NCBI GenBank assembly: GCA_002494215.1
Contig: DLBF01000170.1
Span: 1-14,102 of the forward strand
DNA length: 14,102 bases
From: Prevotellaceae bacterium UBA7028
GTDB lineage: Bacteria > Bacteroidota > Bacteroidia > Bacteroidales > Bacteroidaceae
Direction of reading: 5' to 3'
The translations under genes and the position numbers were made by a program. Shown one piece after another: positions 1 to 5,182 of this stretch (positions are counted from its first letter, which is position 1; every line of letters starts with the position of its first letter). The notes below the pieces were generated by a model. That model made no database searches, was not told the DNA's origin, and saw nothing but the letters and a program-made list of their open reading frames with translations.

Positions 1-780
1 GGCGATTTCCGCTTACATGGTTTCAGAAGTGGCAAGACTGCTGAGATGCTGCAGAAGTATGTAGGCGAGGTTGATTATGTTGTTTGTGAGGGTTCAAATG
101 TTTCACGCCCAAAGGCTGCAAGCAAGAAAGAATATAACCTCCAAAGAGATTTTGAAACGTTGTTTAAGGAGAATAAAGGATGCATTGTCTATCTTTCATC
201 AACTAACATTGACAGATTGTTTTCACTCTATCATGCAGCTCGAAGGGCGCATCGCGACTTCTATGTAGACGGGTATCAGAAGGAGATAATGGATACTGTC
301 GTTAAAAGCGGTTCTATATGGAATAGGTCGAAATTGTTCCAATATGGGAAGTATGAGCCCCAATCACTGATATATGACAAGTATGACAAAAATAATTTCT
401 TTGTCTCAGAAAGTTTTAAGGAAACCCTTGAAAAATATGGTTATGTTCTTATAGCTCGCCCTAACCCACGCTTTGACAAGTTGATAGAACAAATACCAAG
501 GGAGAAAAAGAAAGTGCTTTCTATGTGGAACGGCTACGTCAAAGAAGGTACAGATGCATACAACGAGAATCTAGCTAAATCGCTGGATGAGGGTTTCGAT
601 TATATGCACACAAGCGGACATATTGATATGGCCGACCTGCGTGAGTTCTTCCGTTTGTTGCATCCCAAGGCTATCATCCCTATTCATACAGAAAACCCAG
701 AGGAATTCGCCAAGGAATTTGGCAACGAATGGAAGATTATTGTAATGAATGATGGAGATTGCTTTTCTGGTAAGGGCTAA
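1..780 (+). CDS. MBL-fold/beta-CASP RNase-like metallo-hydrolase, 3' part
   Basis: The reading frame is open from the first base and ends with TAA at 778-780, giving 259 residues of a longer protein whose start lies outside the window. It opens with GDFRLHG, which resembles the acidic metal-ligand motif of metallo-beta-lactamase folds. The C-terminal HTSGHIDMADL and the nearby PKAIIPIHTE match the ends of beta-CASP enzymes, where the SGH and PIHTE histidines line the active site. The middle (about residues 55-190) fits the beta-CASP cap. Known relatives are RNase J-like and other MBL nucleases acting on RNA or DNA in the cytoplasm. The DNA is visibly more AT-rich than the genes right of 5171. 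The family call is firm; the substrate cannot be told from this fragment. The internal ATG at 46 is not the start. Confidence 0.85.
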   Translation, partial: GDFRLHGFRSGKTAEMLQKYVGEVDYVVCEGSNVSRPKAASKKEYNLQRDFETLFKENKGCIVYLSSTNIDRLFSLYHAARRAHRDFYVDGYQKEIMDTVVKSGSIWNRSKLFQYGKYEPQSLIYDKYDKNNFFVSESFKETLEKYGYVLIARPNPRFDKLIEQIPREKKKVLSMWNGYVKEGTDAYNENLAKSLDEGFDYMHTSGHIDMADLREFFRLLHPKAIIPIHTENPEEFAKEFGNEWKIIVMNDGDCFSGKG

Positions 781-794
781 CAGGAATAAATTCA

Positions 795-823
795 CCTCTT
801 CTGATAAACAAAGAGGGGCTTTT
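795..823 (+). terminator. Likely rho-independent terminator after the MBL gene
   Basis: CCTCTT (795-800) pairs with AAGAGG (811-816) across a 10-nt loop and is followed by GGCTTTT. It begins 15 bp after the stop codon at 780, the expected place for a terminator. The stem is short, so confidence is moderate. Confidence 0.55.
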
Positions 824-1088
824 GTGCTGATGAGCGAATGCTTAGCAGCGTTACCTTTTGCGTGTTGTAGCGGAAAATAACAGTGAAACCCATAAGATAG
901 ATGTACCGAACATATAGCGTACGATTTCCGAACAAGAATAGAGGCTAAAGACTTGCATCAGTATGGGAGCAAGGACGCTGCAGTATTTCTTCTTGGGAAG
1001 TCCATATACTTTATGTGACTTAAGGGGGCGTAAAATAATTTGACAATGAAGATAATGGTTTCATCTTCGTCAGAAAACCATAAGCCAT
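824..1088. other. Intergenic stretch with no recognisable gene
   Basis: I see no ORF of useful length and no RNA gene here. A weak imperfect palindrome lies at about 1041-1073 (TGAC...GAAGAT...ATCTTC.GTCA). The stretch separates the MBL gene from the replication module and could be the left edge of an acquired segment, but I see no transposase remnant or target-site duplication. Confidence 0.4.
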
Positions 1089-1161
1089 AGAAAAAATACT
1101 GCCACGCTAGGAAAATTATTTTTTCTAACTAGAGAGAAAATTTCCTCTAACGTGGCAGTAT
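1089..1161 (-). terminator. Long-stem terminator of the rep gene
   Basis: The arms ATACTGCCACG (1096-1106) and CGTGGCAGTAT (1151-1161) are perfect inverted repeats. Pairing continues imperfectly inward through GGAAAATT and AATTTCC, giving arms of about 22 nt around an AT-rich loop. Read leftward, the hairpin is followed at once by a T-rich run (TATTTTTT, 1091-1098), the form of a rho-independent terminator. It lies about 60 bp past the rep stop codon. Read rightward there is no T run, so it serves the minus strand. The stem is longer than termination needs, so a second role is possible. Confidence 0.7.
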
Positions 1162-1221
1162 AAGGGGTTGAGAAATAGATTAGGAATAATTATTACAAAA
1201 AAGTGCTTGCCCCCCCCTACC

Positions 1222-2685
1222 CTATTTCTTGAACACGGAGAGGTCTTGTATAATATAACCTATTTCTTTATCCGTTCCGAAAGCGGTATAGAAGTAACTG
1301 ATAATCTCACCTATATGCTCCTCTAATTGCTGACGGACAAAATCAGTTGGAACAGCAATCAAGACTTTCTTGTCACGGACAGCCCAGAGGTCGCAATATT
1401 TCATATAGGTATTATAGAAGATAGGATCGAGCCTTTCTTTGGCCTGCTCCATCCATCGGTCATACTTCTCCCGATAAACGGGCTGGACAAATGGTCGATC
1501 TGGGGTGTCGTCATAAATCTCCTCGGCAACATCGAACTTGGGTTCCTGGGGCTTTTGCTGTTTCTTCAGCCAATTGTACAGGACTTCTGTAACATAAGCA
1601 TGCACATTGTCAGGCTGATGTTGCTCAATCAGCTTGTCGATCTTCGTCAACTCCTCTTTCAGGTCGAGCCCATCATAGATGAACTCCTGAAGGCGAGCCC
1701 ACTCCATTGGTTGCAAACGATACTTTGTAATAAGGTCGGAATGGACTTGCCCCAGGTAGTTTTCGTGATTCTGAGCCTGCCCCATCTTGCCCTCGATAAT
1801 TGTGAAGCGGATACTCTCGGGATTACCTCGAGTAACGCCTCGCGGATAAACCGGAACATAGTCGAAGCAGAACTCAACCTTACCTTCGTCCGACAGCTTC
1901 TTCATCTCGCGCTGAACAGGATCCAGCACATCCCGATGGAAAGCTCCGTACTTCAGGTAATGATCATCAATTATCTTCTTATGATCTTTGCTATAGGTAA
2001 GAACGCCAAAGAACTCCTTCAAATCAATGTAGTTAACATCACAAAAACCTCTCCTTCGCCAAGCACTAAGGTAAATGTAAAGACGAGGTGTTCTGGGGCT
2101 TCGGCACAACTGGGTGATGCCCCTTAAGTGACGTGTATAACCCTTCTTTAAATTCAAAATTTCACGAGCACTCTCATCAACCATCTGTATTCGGATATAA
2201 CCTTTCCTACGCTGGCCACTCTTGTAACCTATCGCCTCGCCTTCGGCATTTTTCTCGAGTTTGGGAAATTCTATCCTATGGAAAATGTTTTGAATGACAT
2301 CATACCAAATACCCTCTTTCTCGTCAAACCGCTTATATGACATATCCAAATTGATCAATGTATTGCATGCCGTCTCCAGCTCACCATACTTCTTAGGACT
2401 GATGCCAAGTTCCTTAAGCGGAATCTCGAAGTTGAGCAGATTACCGCTAAGGTCCTCGGGCTTAAAGAGAGTGGCCATATTGTCGAAACTCAACTGTTCC
2501 TTAATACGGTCTTGCAGTTGAGCTATAATGGCAATCATCAGATTGGTCTGCACAAGCGAAAAGTTACCACGTATCTGAGTGTACGTGATAGGGTTCATGA
2601 TAAAATCAATATCATTGTTTTGCGAGATGGACTGCACCAACTCGTTTGTTTTGCTTACAATAGCAGGACCTTTTTTCTTAGCCAT
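1222..2685 (-). CDS. Plasmid-type replication initiator (Rep_3/RepB-like) with DnaA domain I-like C-terminus
   Basis: This 487-residue protein resembles Bacteroidetes iteron-plasmid initiators of the Rep_3 superfamily, which bind iterons and open the origin. Residues about 28-190 (NPITYTQIRGNFSLVQTNL onward) fit the first winged helix. Residues about 195-300 (SPRTPRLYIYLSAWRRRG onward) fit the second, DNA-contacting one. Rep_3 proteins are usually nearer 300 residues; this one has about 190 extra. Within the extra part, residues 406-483 look like DnaA domain I: a leading W411, F423 in the helix, the strand VLIAVPTDF (441-449), then LEEHIGEIISYFY and a final strand IGYIIQDL. That domain recruits the replicative helicase in DnaA. 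The ATG at 2685 is chosen because a good promoter ends just upstream. Divergent from parA, with the origin between them. Confident for initiator; the DnaA resemblance is by eye. Confidence 0.88.
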   Translation of the reverse strand: MAKKKGPAIVSKTNELVQSISQNNDIDFIMNPITYTQIRGNFSLVQTNLMIAIIAQLQDRIKEQLSFDNMATLFKPEDLSGNLLNFEIPLKELGISPKKYGELETACNTLINLDMSYKRFDEKEGIWYDVIQNIFHRIEFPKLEKNAEGEAIGYKSGQRRKGYIRIQMVDESAREILNLKKGYTRHLRGITQLCRSPRTPRLYIYLSAWRRRGFCDVNYIDLKEFFGVLTYSKDHKKIIDDHYLKYGAFHRDVLDPVQREMKKLSDEGKVEFCFDYVPVYPRGVTRGNPESIRFTIIEGKMGQAQNHENYLGQVHSDLITKYRLQPMEWARLQEFIYDGLDLKEELTKIDKLIEQHQPDNVHAYVTEVLYNWLKKQQKPQEPKFDVAEEIYDDTPDRPFVQPVYREKYDRWMEQAKERLDPIFYNTYMKYCDLWAVRDKKVLIAVPTDFVRQQLEEHIGEIISYFYTAFGTDKEIGYIIQDLSVFKK

Positions 2686-2711
2686 ATTAGTCCAAAATTA
2701 AGTTCTGGGGG

Positions 2712-2743
2712 CAAAAATACGCCATTTCAACGAAACTTCCAAA
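2712..2743 (-). promoter_or_regulatory. rep promoter (Bacteroidetes type)
   Basis: On the minus strand the -33 box TTTG (plus CAAA, 2740-2743) is separated by 20 bp from the -7 box TATTTTTG (plus CAAAAATA, 2712-2719), matching TTTG-N17-23-TAnnTTTG. Transcription would start near 2705, leaving about 20 nt of leader before the rep ATG. An iteron-like site lies just upstream. Confidence 0.65.
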
Positions 2744-2759
2744 TTTTATAACCAGAAAA

Positions 2760-2779
2760 TGTTCCGAACTTTCGCAATT
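2760..2779 (+). promoter_or_regulatory. Solitary iteron-like site next to the rep promoter
   Basis: TGTTCCGAACTTTCGCAATT resembles the origin iterons (TGTTCCNGAACTTCGCACC) and lies 17 bp upstream of the rep -33 box, about 230 bp from the main array. Initiators of this class often repress their own gene through such sites, so it may be an operator. The role is inferred. Confidence 0.5.
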
Positions 2780-2972
2780 TGGTGTTTCAATGTCTCCAAC
2801 CTGAATCATCATCTCTTTATTACCGATGTGTAACGTACTATATGCCCGTCCTCTGCCATGGTTTCACACCCAGATGATACTAAACACTCGCATATAGATG
2901 TTACCGTAGTATCCAACCACTATTATTACAGGCTCCCTACCATAGTTTACCCTACTCCCCTACCCTGCGTTT

Positions 2973-3003
2973 ATACATTATTATAAAATAATACATTATT
3001 ATA
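2973..3003 (+). repeat. Two 13-bp AT-rich direct repeats, possible DNA-unwinding element
   Basis: ATACATTATTATA occurs exactly at 2973-2985 and again at 2991-3003, 18 bp apart start to start, ending 9 bp before the first iteron. AT-rich 13-mers beside initiator-binding sites are the usual form of an unwinding element. Function is inferred from position and composition. Confidence 0.55.
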
Positions 3004-3012
3004 TAGAGTAAT

Positions 3013-3158
3013 TGTTCCCGAACTTCGCACCAGGCGTCCGGATATGTCTAATGTTCCTAACGTTCGCACCTATGTTCCCGAACTTCGCACCAAAAGCCCC
3101 TAAACCTCGCAATAAGTGTTCCGGATATTCGCACCAAGTGTTCATAAAGTACGCACCT
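3013..3158 (+). repeat. Left iteron array (forward orientation)
   Basis: About 20-bp copies of TGTTCCNGAACTTCGCACC start at 3013, 3052, 3073, 3095, 3117 and 3139. The last five are spaced 21-22 bp, two helical turns, so the initiator would bind one face of the DNA. The copy at 3095 is degenerate. A partial copy may lie near 3034. GTTCC and CGCACC are the best-kept parts. These are the expected binding sites of the Rep protein at 1222-2685. Confidence 0.85.
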
Positions 3159-3324
3159 TCTGATGTCTAAGCAACTAAATATCAACAACATAGCGCATAG
3201 CTATATGTTTATAAATAGATAAACATTATAATAAAAATGTGAAAGAAAGTTCTTTTCGAAGTATATTCTTATTTTTATTATACATCAACGTATCTTGTTG
3301 TTTTATAGATATTTATCCTTAATT
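3159..3324. other. AT-rich core between the two iteron arrays
   Basis: This 166-bp stretch is very AT-rich (for example ATGTTTATAAATAGATAAAC near 3202) and is flanked by oppositely oriented iterons. It is a second candidate site for strand opening. No gene is seen in it. Confidence 0.5.
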
Positions 3325-3410
3325 AGGTGCGTAGAAAGTGAACATTTGGTGAGAACTTCGGGAAGACTTGGTGTGAACTTTATGTACATCTGATGCGGAG
3401 ATCAGGAACA
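3325..3410 (-). repeat. Right iteron array (inverted orientation)
   Basis: Four copies of the iteron in reverse complement start at 3325, 3347, 3369 and 3391, each exactly 22 bp apart. They read AGGTGCG...GAACA, TGGTGAG...GGAAGA, TGGTGTG...TACA and TGATGCG...GGAACA. They keep the two-helical-turn phasing of the left array but face it, making the origin roughly symmetrical. The copies are more divergent than the best left ones, yet the regular spacing supports them. Confidence 0.75.
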
Positions 3411-3462
3411 CTTCCTTTATATATATACTTTGTATATATGTAGAAGCGCATGTTTCCCTACG

Positions 3463-3656
3463 ATATTTATACATCTGGATAGTTGCATATCTAAATATCT
3501 GAGTATACAAATATTGAAGTATAAAGAAATCCGGGTATTAGGATATGGAGATACCTAAATATGCAAATCTGCATATATGGGAGTATATAAATATAATAAG
3601 GTATTTGTGTGTATGTGAATATCTATAAGTATGTGTGAGTATTTGTAAATATTTGT
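3463..3656 (+). repeat. 8-bp tandem box array upstream of parA (candidate centromere)
   Basis: From 3463 to 3598 the sequence divides into about 17 consecutive 8-bp units in one register, such as ATATCTAA (3487), ATATCTGA (3495), GTATACAA (3503), ATATTGAA (3511), ATATGGAG (3543) and GTATATAA (3583). The consensus is roughly RYATNNRR. Further units start at 3601, 3611, 3619, 3629, 3639 and 3649 with 8- or 10-bp steps. Tandem 7-8 bp boxes are what ribbon-helix-helix dimers bind cooperatively (MetJ boxes, omega heptads). The same boxes recur between parA and the small gene at 4781, so a centromere/operator is likely. AT-richness makes some units match by chance. Confidence 0.7.
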
Positions 3657-3682
3657 TGTGTTTTGTGCGGTTATAGCGCCAT

Positions 3683-3750
3683 GTATGCAGAAATATCCAA
3701 GAATATGGGTACTTTTATATGTAAATATTTGAAAATATTTGAATATTTCT
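3683..3750 (+). repeat. Distal 8-bp boxes overlapping the parA promoter
   Basis: After a break, RTAT-type units resume at 3683, 3693 and 3703, then 3717, 3725 (ATATTTGA), 3735 (ATATTTGA) and 3743. The last unit reaches the parA -33 box at 3750-3753, so a protein bound here could repress parA. This is inferred from overlap. Confidence 0.55.
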
Positions 3751-3780
3751 TTGTGATTTCGGAAGAAAAGTCTAATTTTG
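3750..3780 (+). promoter_or_regulatory. parA promoter (Bacteroidetes type)
   Basis: TTTG (3750-3753), a 19-bp spacer and TAATTTTG (3773-3780) match the Bacteroidetes consensus fully. Transcription would start near 3787, giving a leader of about 29 nt before the ATG at 3816. No Shine-Dalgarno site is seen, normal for the phylum. Confidence 0.7.
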
Positions 3781-3815
3781 CCAGCAGATAATAATTAAAT
3801 GACCCATTTCATCGT

Positions 3816-4703
3816 ATGTCACAAGTTATTTCTTTTCTGCATGACAAGGGCGGTTGTGCCAAAACAACCTCTTGTGTGAACCTTGGTTTTGCTTTATGGC
3901 TGTTAGGCAAGAAAGTGCTGCTTATAGATACAGACCCCCAGTGTAACATGACGGATACCGTTGACAAGACTGTACATCTGGAAGCTGAGAGTACCATTTA
4001 TGATTGGCTCCATGACTTCAAGCCTGGAGAGATGCTTTCTCTTCCCATCTACACCAGATATGACGGTTTGGATTATGTTCCTGGCAGTCATAGTATGAGT
4101 AATATCAATGCAGAGTTGCAGTTGATGTACAATCGTGAGCACAGACTTGCGAACTTCCTGGACACTGTGGATCCGGAGTCTGGTGCGAAGATTAGGAACA
4201 TGTATGATTACATCTTCATAGATTGCGCGCCAGGAGGTGAGACACTTATGAACACTAATGCCCTGGTAGCAAGTGATTATGTTATTGTACCTACCGAGGC
4301 AGGTATATATAGCTTGCAGGGATTACCCAGATTGTTGGATTATATCGACAAGGTCAGGACCCAGTTGCGTTGCCCTGTTTCGATTTTGGGTTACCTTCTG
4401 GTTAGATGGAATGCGCAGAAGGCTATTAGCAAAGAAGTGAAGGCGTACTATAGCAACGAAGAGGAAGTAAAGGCTCCACTATTCCCTGTTTATGTAAGGG
4501 AATGTGTCAGGTGTACAGAGAGTGTGGCTTATGAGATGTCCCTTTTTGAATACAGTCCCGACTGTACTGCAGCTGATGACTATATGAGAGTTGCTGAATA
4601 TATGATTGGCAGAAAGGCGCGTCCTAAAACCTGGACACCTGTTAAGTGGGGACAGATTGCCAACACAGCGTTCAAGCGCTTCATGAAAGAAAGGGAATCG
4701 TAA
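3816..4703 (+). CDS. parA: ParA-family partition ATPase
   Basis: This 295-residue protein is a deviant-Walker P-loop ATPase that moves replicons apart before division, powered by ATP and nonspecific DNA binding. The deviant Walker A motif KGGCAKTT is at residues 11-18 with its signature first lysine. Walker A' VLLIDTDPQ spans 34-42 and Walker B YDYIFIDCAPG spans 130-140. The ATPase fold begins at residue 4, so there is no N-terminal DNA-binding domain. That places it nearer small type Ib ParAs, which pair with ribbon-helix-helix partners and are regulated by them. The gene at 4781 encodes such a partner 77 bp downstream, and 8-bp box arrays flank parA on both sides. C14 and A15 replace the common V-G, within the family's variation. 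Confidence 0.92.
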   Translation: MSQVISFLHDKGGCAKTTSCVNLGFALWLLGKKVLLIDTDPQCNMTDTVDKTVHLEAESTIYDWLHDFKPGEMLSLPIYTRYDGLDYVPGSHSMSNINAELQLMYNREHRLANFLDTVDPESGAKIRNMYDYIFIDCAPGGETLMNTNALVASDYVIVPTEAGIYSLQGLPRLLDYIDKVRTQLRCPVSILGYLLVRWNAQKAISKEVKAYYSNEEEVKAPLFPVYVRECVRCTESVAYEMSLFEYSPDCTAADDYMRVAEYMIGRKARPKTWTPVKWGQIANTAFKRFMKERES

Positions 4704-4784
4704 TATTCGGATATTCGAACATTCAGATGTTTGAATATTCAAATATTTGGAAATATACAAACATATAAACATTTGCATATATGG
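4703..4784 (+). repeat. 8-bp tandem box array between parA and the RHH gene
   Basis: Six units run without gaps: ATATTCGG (4703), ATATTCGA (4711), ACATTCAG (4719), ATGTTTGA (4727), ATATTCAA (4735) and ATATTTGG (4743). After a 10-bp step four more follow: ATATACAA (4753), ACATATAA (4761), ACATTTGC (4769) and ATATATGG (4777). The array fills the whole intergenic space, from the last base of the parA stop codon to the start codon of the next gene. It is the cleanest copy of the motif seen upstream of parA and probably a binding site for the RHH protein. Confidence 0.8.
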
Positions 4785-5152
4785 CTATTAAGAAAGGAAG
4801 TTTACCTATAGCTCAGGTAGCAAAGGATGCCAGCAGAAATTTTGTGCAGCCAGTTCCTCTGGCAACAAACGAGGCAGTAAGAACACAGATTGTGCAGGAA
4901 GCTCCTGCGCCTAAGGCTTTGAAGAGAGTCTGCAAGATTCAGAAGGTAGGGGGATTTTCGTTCTTTACTTCTGAGGAGGACAGGAATGCACTTGATTTTA
5001 TAGCTTTCCGCAATAAGTTCGAAAAGCAGAATGTTGTTCGTGCTGCATTACACCAGTTCTTGCAGCAGCACTACAAGGATGGAGTAGGACTCGACCAGGC
5101 TGCGCTGACACAGCTGGCCGAGTACGAGAACTCCATCTATGAATGGGTATAG
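4781..5152 (+). CDS. Small ribbon-helix-helix-like partner of ParA (putative centromere-binding protein)
   Basis: This 123-residue protein is not one I can match to a named family. Residues 1-50 are Pro/Ala/Lys-rich and probably flexible, which in type Ib partners is the arm that stimulates ParA. Residues 57-98 fit a ribbon-helix-helix fold: strand GGFSFFT (57-63), helix EEDRNALDFIAFRNKF (65-80), a turn at EKQN, and helix VVRAALHQFLQQHY (85-98). Residues 100-123 are an acidic tail. It lies directly after parA, separated only by 8-bp boxes. The likely role is to bind those boxes as the centromere adaptor and as repressor of parA. The fold is deduced by eye; the role rests on context. Confidence 0.7.
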   Translation: MAIKKGSLPIAQVAKDASRNFVQPVPLATNEAVRTQIVQEAPAPKALKRVCKIQKVGGFSFFTSEEDRNALDFIAFRNKFEKQNVVRAALHQFLQQHYKDGVGLDQAALTQLAEYENSIYEWV

Positions 5153-5155
5153 GGG

Positions 5156-5182
5156 GTAGGGGAGTAGTTGTTACTCCTTTAC
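5156..5182. terminator. Possible hairpin between convergent genes
   Basis: GTAGGGGAGTA (5156-5166) can pair with TACTCCTTTAC (5172-5182) using two G-U pairs and a 5-nt loop. It sits between the ends of the convergent RHH and GTPase genes. There is no clear T run on either side, so it is only a weak terminator candidate. Confidence 0.35.

Larger units (their letters stand above)
2686..3815. other. Replication origin and centromere region between rep and parA
   Basis: This 1.1-kb gap has no convincing gene. In order it holds the rep promoter, one solitary iteron, a stretch at 2780-2970 where I recognise nothing, two AT-rich 13-bp repeats, a forward iteron array, an AT-rich core, an inverted iteron array, a long array of 8-bp boxes and the parA promoter. 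The arrangement is that of an iteron-controlled origin next to a partition locus. I saw no perfect DnaA box (TTATCCACA) on either strand. Confidence 0.8.

Noticed and set aside
781..1221. Insertion-sequence remnant at the left edge of the module
   Set aside because: No transposase fragment, terminal inverted repeats of an IS or target duplication could be recognised.
1327..2127. 266-residue open frame on the plus strand inside rep
   Set aside because: It overlaps the rep gene fully and has no domain-like features.
3319..3510. 63-residue open frame on the minus strand
   Set aside because: It overlaps the right iteron array and the 8-bp boxes, and its low-complexity product reflects repeats.
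3463..3750. CRISPR array
   Set aside because: The repeat unit is 8 bp and tandem, without 25-40 bp repeats, unique spacers or cas genes.
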